From the NCBI GenBank assembly GCA_043777375.1, contig JAYWHX010000089.1, forward strand, positions 1 through 49,571: a DNA stretch of 49,571 nt, read 5' to 3'. The DNA comes from TH-plancto1 sp043777375 (GTDB lineage: Bacteria; Planctomycetota; Planctomycetia; Planctomycetales; Planctomycetaceae). Numbering within the stretch: position 1 is the stretch's first letter; the number at the start of each line of letters is the position of its first letter. This document shows positions 1 through 7,121 of this stretch, in pieces. Both the position numbers and the translations under genes were made by a program. The notes below the pieces were generated by a model. The model saw nothing but the letters and a program-made list of their open reading frames with translations. It was not told the origin of the DNA and made no database searches.

Positions 1-2
1 GG

Positions 3-431
3 GGCCTGGCCGAGTTGCAGTTCGCGATGTTCGAGGCGGTGGTCGAAGCCAAGCTGTGGCAGCCCACTTTCATCACCGACTACCCGGTCGAGGTGAGCCC
101 ACTGGCGCGCGCTTCCGACATCAACCCGGCGGTGACGGAGCGCTTCGAGCTGTTCATTACCGGGCGTGAAGTTGCCAATGGGTTCTCGGAGCTGAACGAT
201 GCCGAGGACCAGGCCGCGCGCTTTTCCGCGCAAGCCGCGCACAAGGAGGCCGGCGACGAGGAGGCGATGTTCTACGACGCCGATTTCATCCGCGCGCTCG
301 AATACGGCATGCCGCCCGCCGGCGGCTGCGGCATCGGCATCGACCGCCTGATCATGCTGCTGACCAACAGCCGCAGCATCCGCGACGTGATCTTCTTTCC
401 CCTGCTGAAACCAGAAGTTCCGTCGAAGTAG
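3..431 (+). CDS. lysS: Lysyl-tRNA synthetase, C-terminal part (5' end outside window)
   Basis: Class II lysyl-tRNA synthetase, which charges tRNA-Lys in the cytoplasm. Only the last ~142 residues are visible and the reading frame is open at the left edge. The segment contains the class II motif 3 (GGCGIGIDRLIMLL) with its ATP-binding arginine, preceded by the typical ELNDAEDQAARF and ALEYGMPP segments. The end (SIRDVIFFPLLKPE) is the usual LysS C-terminus, so the protein is complete on this side. Codon use is richer in G/C third positions than in the following genes, and the residues resemble proteobacterial (beta-type) LysS, which may mean transfer; that is inference from memory of the family. 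A perfect intrinsic terminator follows at 459-489. Confidence 0.95.
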   Translation, partial: GLAELQFAMFEAVVEAKLWQPTFITDYPVEVSPLARASDINPAVTERFELFITGREVANGFSELNDAEDQAARFSAQAAHKEAGDEEAMFYDADFIRALEYGMPPAGGCGIGIDRLIMLLTNSRSIRDVIFFPLLKPEVPSK

Positions 432-458
432 ACGTCTGCGTTAATCAGAGACACTCGA

Positions 459-489
459 AGTCCAGTGATTGTGATCACTGGACTTTTTT
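459..489 (+). terminator. Rho-independent terminator after lysS
   Basis: A perfect 11-bp stem (AGTCCAGTGAT, 459-469, pairing with 474-484) has a 4-nt loop and is followed by a run of T to 489. It lies 27 bases after the lysS stop and matches the textbook intrinsic terminator. Confidence 0.9.
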
Positions 490-613
490 CATGAGTCAAG
501 AAAAAAGTGATCCGCAGATTACACGGATTTCACAGATTCAGTGAATCGAGGTTTGACCTGCGAACGGACTTATTCATGAATCACCGACCGAGACTACTGC
601 CGGTCGAGAGAAT

Positions 614-1588
614 CTATCGCTCGCGCCAGAGCACGGAATCTCGAATCCCGAGTTCGATTTGTTTCGCGGCGATCTCCTTCCGAAACCGGCGGGCGTCTTC
701 GGGGTAGCCTTTCGTGGGCTTCTGGCCGGGGATGCGTGTCAGCCAGTAGCGGTTGAATTGTTCCATCGCCATCTCGCGCAAGTACTTCGACAGGATCGAA
801 GCCGCAGCTGTCGGCAGGTATTGCTCAGCGCGGACCTGGAAGCGGACTTCGCCGCCTCGGAGCTTGTAGCGGCTGCAGGCGGCGGACTCTTCGAGGCAGG
901 GAATGAAGAGGTCACCAAACGTCTCGCTAAGCAGCGCCCCGTACTGATTACGGCCGCCATGTTTGTCGCAGATGACGAGGGCGGGGACTCCGTCAGCAGG
1001 CCAGTTTCGCTCCAGCAAGGCGAGCGTTGTGCGGGACAGCACCACGCCCTTGCTCCCCGCAGCTGTGCATTCGTGATTGAAGCGGGGTGTTTCCACCATG
1101 TCGCTGTGGAGTGCAGCGACTCGGACGTTGACGGACGCGCACGCTACCGTCAACTCTGCGGCGAGTCGCTCGATCTCGGACAGTGAGGCAGCCACCGGGA
1201 GAGAGATCGGCTCTTCGCGCAGCCACGGCTCGCCCTCCCCTGCGACTAACACTTCACCAGTCAGACGAGTGACCAATTCACGAAACGTGCACGGGATCGG
1301 GCCAGTCTGGGCGAGGAGTGCGAGAGCACTCGTTTCGAGCGAAGCCACCCCGCGCGATGCGCTATAAACCTGCTTCGAATCGGCAATGTGCAGCCGGGTT
1401 CCTTTGACGTCCGAATCTCGATCGACGATTCCGGTCAATGCAGCGTAGAGATCGAACTCAGCGGCGGGGGCAGGCAGATCCCAGACAGTGGTGCTGATGA
1501 CGAGCGGGCCCAGGTTGGGGCCGTAACCGGCCTCGTCAGTGCCGATCCAGCGACCGGCGGGATGACTGCGTGACGTTTGTGAGGACAT
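614..1588 (-). CDS. RNase HII/HIII-like ribonuclease H (divergent, 324 aa)
   Basis: Probably cleaves the RNA strand of RNA-DNA hybrids or removes misincorporated ribonucleotides. The N-terminus carries GTDEAGYGPNLGPLV (D18, E19), the counterpart of the RNase HII DEAGRGPxAGP motif, followed by ADSKQVY (~69-75, the DSK motif). VICDKHGG supplies the third acid (D208), and SILSKYLREM (264-273) corresponds to the SIxAKxxRD helix, but with Glu (E272) where RNase HII has Asp. The D-E-D-E set is that of RNase HIII. At 324 residues it is longer than RNase HII (~200-250) and I see no HIII-type N-terminal domain, so it appears to be a separate branch. ATG 1588 is used; a TTG three codons upstream (1597) is possible. 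It may share a transcript with the FwdD-like gene upstream. Confidence 0.75.
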   Translation of the reverse strand: MSSQTSRSHPAGRWIGTDEAGYGPNLGPLVISTTVWDLPAPAAEFDLYAALTGIVDRDSDVKGTRLHIADSKQVYSASRGVASLETSALALLAQTGPIPCTFRELVTRLTGEVLVAGEGEPWLREEPISLPVAASLSEIERLAAELTVACASVNVRVAALHSDMVETPRFNHECTAAGSKGVVLSRTTLALLERNWPADGVPALVICDKHGGRNQYGALLSETFGDLFIPCLEESAACSRYKLRGGEVRFQVRAEQYLPTAAASILSKYLREMAMEQFNRYWLTRIPGQKPTKGYPEDARRFRKEIAAKQIELGIRDSVLWRER

Positions 1589-1617
1589 CAAAGACAAATC
1601 CGGAATCCCTCGGGCGA

Positions 1618-1680
1618 GCGTCCGGCGTGAGCCGGATGGTTATTACAAGTGCGATGCACCATCCAGCTCACGCTGGGCGC
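1618..1680. repeat. Imperfect inverted repeat, 23-bp arms
   Basis: The left arm 1618-1640 (core GTGAGCCGGATGGT) pairs with the right arm 1658-1680 (core ACCATCCAGCTCAC) across a 17-nt spacer with a few mismatches. It fills the gap between two minus-strand genes. A third copy of the arm, without a partner, lies at 14537-14559, so this is a dispersed repeat family and not only a terminator. Confidence 0.75.
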
Positions 1681-1688
1681 TTACCGGA

Positions 1689-2057
1689 TCAATCGGCAGC
1701 TTTCTCCATCCACACATCCATGCACTTACTGTCCGGCATGCCGGTGCCGTGTGTCTCGCCTCCCATCAGCTGGCAGGATTGCATGCCGTAGCTGATGAAC
1801 AGAATGCCCGTGGGCAATTCGTCCCCCTTGGCGGCCTTGATCGGGACGATCATCTGGCCGATGTCACTCCAGACGCGTACGCGGTCCCCCTCTTTCAATG
1901 ACATGCGTTTCATGTCATCCGGATTCACCTGCAGGGTATTAATCTCGTCGAGATAGTCATCCGAGTATTTACCCTCGTTGAGGCCCGTGCCTTGGCGACT
2001 GGTCCGACCTGGGATGAGGATGAAGGGTTCCGGCATGATGCCCGTTCTGTGTGCCAT
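1689..2057 (-). CDS. Formylmethanofuran dehydrogenase subunit D-like protein (molybdopterin dinucleotide-binding fold)
   Basis: 122 residues. The order IPGRTSRQGTGLNEGK ... INTLQVNPDDMKRM ... EGDRVRVWSDIGQMIVP ... GILFISYG ... GTGMPDSK matches FwdD/FmdD, the small molybdopterin-guanine-dinucleotide-binding subunit that oxidises or reduces the formyl carrier in tetrahydromethanopterin-linked C1 metabolism. Planctomycetes are known to carry such genes for formaldehyde oxidation. Here subunit D stands alone, without subunits A, B or C nearby. The ATG at 2057 has a purine-rich GAGGGGGTG about 8 bases upstream. Immediately before that, in the leader, sits a (CT)12 tract on this strand. A role as a soluble cofactor-binding partner of Fwd/Fhc proteins encoded elsewhere is inference. 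Confidence 0.8.
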   Translation of the reverse strand: MAHRTGIMPEPFILIPGRTSRQGTGLNEGKYSDDYLDEINTLQVNPDDMKRMSLKEGDRVRVWSDIGQMIVPIKAAKGDELPTGILFISYGMQSCQLMGGETHGTGMPDSKCMDVWMEKAAD

Positions 2058-2074
2058 TGAGAATTCACCCCCTC

Positions 2075-2099
2075 AGAGAGAGAGAGAGAGAGAGAGAGA
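2075..2099. repeat. Dinucleotide microsatellite (AG)12
   Basis: Twelve uninterrupted AG units plus one A. On the minus strand this is a CT tract ending about 18 bases before the ATG of the FwdD-like gene, just ahead of its purine-rich ribosome-binding site, within the 84-bp gap to the aldolase gene. Tracts of this length are prone to slipped-strand length change. Confidence 0.95.
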
Positions 2100-2141
2100 T
2101 TAGGAAAGACAATCTGGCTCACTCCGAGTCAGACGCAAGGC

Positions 2142-2939
2142 CTAGTACCGTGCCAGATCACCGCGTTGGGACTTTAGGTTCAGCTCCCCGACCCACGACT
2201 GAGCCGATGTCACCATCATGCGGATGTCGCTGCCAATCGCCAGGAACTGCCACCCTTCCCCTATCCGCCGCTGCACGTCACCCGGAGTCAGCACATGCAA
2301 ACCCACCGGAGTTCCTGCTCGCTTGCCAGCTGCGAGAATGCGTTGCAGCATGGCTTCATGCTCAGCGGGCGTGGGATCAACTCCGTCCGATCTCCGCATC
2401 TGGGCTTGCAGATCGTTCGGGCCTACGAAAATCGCATCGACACCCGGCAGGCGATAAATCTCGTCGGCATTTGCCACACCTGTGGGCGATTCGGTTTGCA
2501 GAATGACCAGGACCTCGTCATTCGCTCTCTTATAGTAGTCGCCCGCAGCTGCGTCGAAATTCATCGCGTGCAGCGTCCCGCCGACAGAACGATTGCCGGT
2601 GGGTGGATACTTGGCAGCTGCGATGGCGGATTTGGCCTGCTCGACGGTATCGACCATCGGGACCACAATGCCCCAGGCTCCACCGTCGAGCGCGCGCTTG
2701 ATGTTCTCATGACTGCCCGCCGGGACACGACAGAGCGGAACGCACCCCGCATCGGCAATCGCTCCGAACAAGGCGGAGGCCTGTGCCCAGTCGATCGGCG
2801 AATGCTCCATGTCGACCGTTAACCACGGAAACCCGACTCGCGAGAGCAGCCGCGCGGCGACCAAATCACCCAACGAGAGCCATGTCCCCACTTGGGGTTG
2901 TCCATTGCGAAGAGCCGCTTTGACAGGATTACGTTTCAT
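2142..2939 (-). CDS. HpcH/HpaI family aldolase (class II, pyruvate-type)
   Basis: Metal-dependent aldolase of the HpcH/HpaI group, which cleaves 2-keto-3-deoxy or 4-hydroxy-2-oxo acids to pyruvate and an aldehyde. Visible are TVDMEHSPIDW (H46 as the likely base), CRVP (R71), ILQTESPTGV (E150) and FVGPNDLQ (D176). Spacing is within one residue of the known E. coli HpcH catalytic set H45, R70, E149 and D175. Length 265 aa is normal. The open frame extends upstream to 3062, but the ATG at 2939 is chosen because GAGG lies ~8 bases before it and the extension has no family character. The exact substrate cannot be read from sequence. The gene is followed on the same strand by the FwdD-like gene after 84 bp. 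Confidence 0.88.
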   Translation of the reverse strand: MKRNPVKAALRNGQPQVGTWLSLGDLVAARLLSRVGFPWLTVDMEHSPIDWAQASALFGAIADAGCVPLCRVPAGSHENIKRALDGGAWGIVVPMVDTVEQAKSAIAAAKYPPTGNRSVGGTLHAMNFDAAAGDYYKRANDEVLVILQTESPTGVANADEIYRLPGVDAIFVGPNDLQAQMRRSDGVDPTPAEHEAMLQRILAAGKRAGTPVGLHVLTPGDVQRRIGEGWQFLAIGSDIRMMVTSAQSWVGELNLKSQRGDLARY

Positions 2940-3370
2940 GGGAGTGTCCTCAAAGAAGTCGTGTGGATTTGCATCTTCACGAGAGAGCCGCTGACTCGCA
3001 ACCATCGGGGGAATACCGCTGCTATCAACGATGCAATTTTGCGGATGTCGACCGTGGAGCAAGTGCTCGGTGCGTCACTGGTGTGAAGCGGTCGCGACAA
3101 TAACCTTCAATCAATCGCCTTCAGCTGCAGGAAGGTGGAGTGAAATGTCTCTCCGCCAATGGGGCTGGTCCCCGTGGTTCCCGCGATTGTACGCGACGAC
3201 AGTAGTGCACCAGCGCGGGAACCTCCCCGACAAGCGGGGTGGCGGGCAGACGATTCACTCTCCCCCTGCGTTACACCTGACGGGCGCTACGCGGTACACT
3301 CATACCACTCCCCAGCCGGTCTCAATGGATCACCCGCGTCTGGGAATCCCCGCTCAGGCACACGCTCATC
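2940..3370. other. Intergenic region between divergent genes
   Basis: 431 bases between the aldolase (minus) and mtaB (plus). It must hold both promoters. I see only a small hairpin around 3226-3242 (CCCC...GGGG) and no credible gene. Confidence 0.5.
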
Positions 3371-4642
3371 ATGCCGACCCGCACCGTCCGACTGGTCACC
3401 CTCGGTTGCAAGGTCAACCAATACGAGACCCAACTCGTTAAGGAAGCTCTGGTCGCCGGTGGGTTTCGCGAGGCGGACGATGCCGAGACAGCTGACCTGT
3501 GTGTGGTCAACACCTGCACGGTGACGGGCGAAGGCGACTACAAGTCGCGGAAGATCATTCGCGCCCTCGCCCGCGATAATCCCGGAACTCGCACGATCGT
3601 AATGGGCTGCTATGCCACACGCGATCCCGAGGCGGTACAGGCTCTGCCCAGTGTGTTCGAAGTGGTGACCGACAAACGCGAACTCCCCGATGTGCTGGCT
3701 CGACAAGGGGTGTATGACATCCCCGATGGGATCAGCTTCTTCGAAGGGCGAAAGCGGGCCTACGTCAAGGTCCAGGACGGCTGCATCTTGCGATGTTCAT
3801 ACTGCATCATTCCCCAAGTACGTCCCGGACTGAACAGTCGCACTCCCGAGTCAATCGAATCCGAAGTCCGTCGCCTGATCGAGAATGGGCACAAAGAAAT
3901 TATCCTCACAGGGATTCACCTCGGCCATTTCGGTGTCGACACCACACGCGGAAAGACAGGGTTACCGCCGTATCGATTGTGGCACCTGCTGCGCCAACTC
4001 GATCGGATTCCAGGCAATTGGCGAATGCGACTCTCCAGCATCGAAGCCAACGAGGTTGACGAGGAGTTCTTCCGGGCAGCTGCAGACAGCGAACACCTGT
4101 GCCCGCAATTTCATCCAGCACTTCAAAGCGGTTCGGATGGCGTCCTGACCCGGATGCGCAGGAGGTATCGTGTCGGGCGATTCCTGGAGAAGCTCGACCG
4201 CATCCGCCAGATCATGCCGGACGTGGCGTTCTCCACCGACATGATTGTTGGCTTTCCCGGCGAGACTGATACGGAGTTTGAAGAGTCCCTGGAGACCTGC
4301 CGTCGAGCCGGTTTTATGAAGATTCATATCTTTCCATTTAGCCCTCGCCGCAGCACTCCAGCTGCCGATTTCCCCGACCAAGTCCCCGCCAATGTTCGCA
4401 AAGAACGCTGCCGACAGCTGGCCATTGTGGAACGAGGACTCGCAAAGGATTACTATCAGCGGTTCGTTGGCGAGCCATTGGAGGTGCTCGTGGAGGGAGT
4501 CGAAGCGAGTCGCCCTGACTGGGTTCACGGGACCGATCGCCATTACATGCCCATCCAGCTTCCCGGCCAGATTCGAGATGTCGGAACGTTACGACTGTGC
4601 GTGGGAGTCGAAACCTGCGAGAGTTTTTTGCGAGCCCAATGA
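3371..4642 (+). CDS. mtaB: tRNA t6A37 methylthiotransferase, MiaB family (radical SAM)
   Basis: 423 residues. Adds the 2-methylthio group to t6A37 of ANN-decoding tRNAs. The N-terminal UPF0004 domain begins TLGCKVNQYET, the form typical of MtaB rather than MiaB (which has TxGCQMN), and holds the auxiliary cluster ligands C13, C49 and C80. The radical SAM motif CxxxCxxC is C138, C142 and C145 (DGCILRCSYC). The SAM domain continues with the usual ILTGIHLG and STDMIVGFPGETDTEF segments, and a C-terminal TRAM-like region ends the protein. The stop overlaps the start of the following STAS gene (ATGA), so the two are probably co-translated. Confidence 0.93.
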   Translation: MPTRTVRLVTLGCKVNQYETQLVKEALVAGGFREADDAETADLCVVNTCTVTGEGDYKSRKIIRALARDNPGTRTIVMGCYATRDPEAVQALPSVFEVVTDKRELPDVLARQGVYDIPDGISFFEGRKRAYVKVQDGCILRCSYCIIPQVRPGLNSRTPESIESEVRRLIENGHKEIILTGIHLGHFGVDTTRGKTGLPPYRLWHLLRQLDRIPGNWRMRLSSIEANEVDEEFFRAAADSEHLCPQFHPALQSGSDGVLTRMRRRYRVGRFLEKLDRIRQIMPDVAFSTDMIVGFPGETDTEFEESLETCRRAGFMKIHIFPFSPRRSTPAADFPDQVPANVRKERCRQLAIVERGLAKDYYQRFVGEPLEVLVEGVEASRPDWVHGTDRHYMPIQLPGQIRDVGTLRLCVGVETCESFLRAQ

Positions 4643-5016
4643 TGCCCGATCCAATATCCTTTCAATCAAGCTTCTTTTCCATAGTCCATGATGGGGACGT
4701 GTTCGTAGCCACAATCAATCGCGACCGGCTGACCGACGAAGACAACCTGGAGCAGTTCCATCAGGATTTTTCGCTGCTGATCGAAAAACATGAGGTCGTT
4801 AAGTTTGTACTGCGAATGTCTCGCCTGCGGTACTTGACCAGTTCCGCGATTGGCAAGCTGATTACGCTCCACCGAAAAGTGAACCGCCTCGGTGGATCGC
4901 TGGTCTTGTGTGAACTCACTCCAGACGTGTTAACAACCCTGGAAGCGGCCCGACTCCTGACTTACTTCACGAACAGCAAAGACCTGACCGGCGCGATGGC
5001 GATGTTCGAAGCATGA
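4639..5016 (+). CDS. STAS-domain protein (anti-anti-sigma factor-like)
   Basis: 125 residues forming a single STAS domain. FVLRMSRLRYLTSSAIGKLITLHRKVNRLGGSLVLCEL is the SpoIIAA-like core, with the double serine (TSS) where partner-switching proteins carry their phosphorylated Ser/Thr. Such proteins bind anti-sigma kinases or are modules of signalling switches. The start ATGATG at 4639/4642 overlaps the mtaB stop. No anti-sigma kinase is nearby, so its partner is unknown. Coupling to mtaB may only reflect shared transcription. Confidence 0.85.
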   Translation: MMPDPISFQSSFFSIVHDGDVFVATINRDRLTDEDNLEQFHQDFSLLIEKHEVVKFVLRMSRLRYLTSSAIGKLITLHRKVNRLGGSLVLCELTPDVLTTLEAARLLTYFTNSKDLTGAMAMFEA

Positions 5017-5100
5017 CCCGCAAACGGAATAAATCCCGTTTTTCTGGTCAGTGAACGATATGAATTCCTCTCGACCCGCGAACTGCTGATCGTGCAATAC

Positions 5101-5937
5101 TTAATACCCGTATCGCGGGTTGAGAGCATCGAAATCCATGTCGGTCAGCGAAATGTTCGACCGAATGTTCTGATACAAGTAGTCCTCCACCAAGACAGGC
5201 TTTTGACCTCGTCGAGTCGGAAATGCATACTGCTGGACTCGCACTGGCAGCTTCGTGGCTGCATCAATGTAGAGCCGTGTTGTTTGAAACGAATCGGTAC
5301 CGATGGGCTGGGCGAGAACGGTCTCGACCGTGTGACAGGACTGTTCACCGATCTTCGAATTGGGGTAATGATTGACGGTGATCCCCGCTGCATTTTGCTT
5401 CGCCAGAGCCAGCCATTGTCCCATCACAGTCTCAACCAGAACCTGAATCCCCACCTTGGTGATGGGATAGCGATTGTCATCCATCGCTGTGGAACTGGTT
5501 GGTTCGAGTGACAGTGTCCCCACCAGAGAAGCGATTCCCGTGTCATGCACGATCACGTGGTTCTTGTTCCGCCCGGCGAAGTAGATCGCCTCCCGCCCGG
5601 CGTGCGGATCGACATACTTGATGTAGACGCTAAACGGCGCGTGACGAACCTTCAGTTGCATCCGTGTCGTCAGGCTTTGCCGCCCCACCAGCTCTGTCTT
5701 TGTAAAATTGGATTCATAATCGCTCAAATCGCGTGCAGCGTCTTGAGCTTCCAACGCTGCCCGCAGAGCCGGAATCAAGACATGGGCTTGAGGAGCCTGA
5801 TCGATCAGAGCCGCGAGCTTCACTTCCTCGGCATACACCGAGGAGTGCAGCAGATTGACCGTACCCGCGCCCATGACTGCCAGGAAACCCCGGCGTCCCA
5901 GCATCCCTGCGTCCGACTTCACAACAGAAGCCAACAT
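5101..5937 (-). CDS. DUF1571 family exported protein
   Basis: 278 residues. The N-terminus has a twin-arginine-like export signal, GRRGFLAVMGAGTVNLLHSSVYAEE, so the protein is probably secreted to the periplasm. The remainder (ESNFTKTELV, MQLKVRHAPFSVYIKYV, GREAIYFAGRNKNHVIVHDTG, RLYIDAATKLPVRVQQYAFP, LVEDYLYQNIRSN) fits DUF1571, a family frequent in planctomycetes whose fold is related to lipoprotein-carrier-like beta sheets. Its function is not known. ATG 5937 is used; ATG 5904, closer to the RR motif, is an alternative. Stands alone, convergent with the STAS gene. Confidence 0.8.
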   Translation of the reverse strand: MLASVVKSDAGMLGRRGFLAVMGAGTVNLLHSSVYAEEVKLAALIDQAPQAHVLIPALRAALEAQDAARDLSDYESNFTKTELVGRQSLTTRMQLKVRHAPFSVYIKYVDPHAGREAIYFAGRNKNHVIVHDTGIASLVGTLSLEPTSSTAMDDNRYPITKVGIQVLVETVMGQWLALAKQNAAGITVNHYPNSKIGEQSCHTVETVLAQPIGTDSFQTTRLYIDAATKLPVRVQQYAFPTRRGQKPVLVEDYLYQNIRSNISLTDMDFDALNPRYGY

Positions 5938-6540
5938 CTCATCCTCCTGATCGTCCCGTTGATGGGGCGACCGATATCATATGGATGCACGCGGCGCACG
6001 CGAGCCTCCCACTCTTGTCCTTAGATCGGTTGTTGGCTGTTGTGCCGCCACTCGCAACCGTTGGCGGTGGATAAGCGTCGTAACCGTCAATCTCGATGTG
6101 AGCATTTCTGCTGAGCTAACTTGTTACTATCCCTGAACTTCAGTGGATTGGTTTGTGCGACAATCAAGTCGACACCAACTCATGATGGAATCATCGAGTG
6201 GAACATGCACTCGGAGTGTTGATACGATTTTGCCAAAGAGTGATGATTTTTTCATGGGATCAAACAGGTCGCTGGGGCCTGACGCCAGATTCGAAACTCA
6301 CTTTGTTGATCCTTTCGATCCTGCCAGAACGCCTGAGCAGTGCGACCGACACTGACACTCGAATGTATTATCACTCCACTGCGTTCATGAATTCGCGGTG
6401 AAAATTCCAGCTGCCACACTGATGATGTCATGCATCCCTAACAGTTCGTCCTTGCGTTTTCGCATTTGACAGAGAGGAAGTCCTCCTCCTAAGCTGAAGA
6501 ACTTTCGGAGTCTCGTTTTCTTTGGAGAAAGCTGTCAGCC
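5938..6540. other. Long intergenic region, no gene recognised
   Basis: 603 bases between divergent genes, somewhat richer in A/T than its surroundings. The short open frames here show no recognisable features. A TTGACA hexamer lies at 6466-6471 upstream of the small gene at 6541, but no convincing -10 box follows it at the standard distance. Confidence 0.4.
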
Positions 6541-6813
6541 ATGGCCAAACGGAAAGCCAGCCGCTCTTTTGAGGGCCAGTCCATTCGCGTCCGGGATGGC
6601 ATGACAATGCCGGAATTCGACGAGGTCAGCATTGCTGGCTGGACCGGGACGATCGTGGAATCAGGTGCTGGCGAGACTCCCCAGCTGATCATCGAGTGGG
6701 ATGCCGCCTCGCTCGCGAAAATGCCTGCGAGCTATCAAGAGCACTGTGACTCGCAGGGGTTGTATGCTGGAATGGCGTGCCTGCCGTTTGCAGCGGTCGA
6801 ATTCACTCCTTAG
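6541..6813 (+). CDS. Small conserved hypothetical protein (90 aa)
   Basis: 90 residues with a basic N-terminus (MAKRKASRSF), then a compact beta-rich segment (IRVRDGMTMPEF, VSIAGWTGTIVESG, PQLIIEWDAASLAKMPASY) that resembles SH3-like barrel sequences. The GWTGTIVE and IEWD pattern is one I associate with small planctomycete hypothetical proteins. GGAGAAAG about 11 bases before the ATG supports the start. No enzymatic motif is visible. Stands alone between long non-coding stretches. Confidence 0.7.
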   Translation: MAKRKASRSFEGQSIRVRDGMTMPEFDEVSIAGWTGTIVESGAGETPQLIIEWDAASLAKMPASYQEHCDSQGLYAGMACLPFAAVEFTP

Positions 6814-7121
6814 CAATCCGCCTAGGATTTGTCACCGTCTATCGTCTCACGAATCAAATATATTGCGAATGAGTCTGTTCCACGACTTGGAGAGATCGAC
6901 TGCGTCCGCATTGCCCTTCTATGATCGACAAGCAACACGCAGCGAGCTGGTCTAGGCATCCAACTGGCAGGCAATGCACCACATCCTCCGCTGTTTCAGG
7001 CGGTCACGTTCGCCAACTCATTCGAGACGGCGAATCCGCACGATCTCGGTCGATGTCTTTCTCGGGATGTGTCGCACTTAATCGTCAACCCGGTTCCCCC
7101 CTGATAGAAAACACAGGCACC
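6814..7121. other. Intergenic region upstream of the phosphorylase
   Basis: 308 bases. The phosphorylase frame stays open upstream to 6921, but the translated extension has no family similarity, so I treat it as leader and promoter. No repeat or hairpin stood out. Confidence 0.4.

Noticed and set aside
6143..6401. Short overlapping plus-strand frames in the long gap
   Set aside because: No domain, no Shine-Dalgarno and mutually overlapping frames; treated as non-coding.
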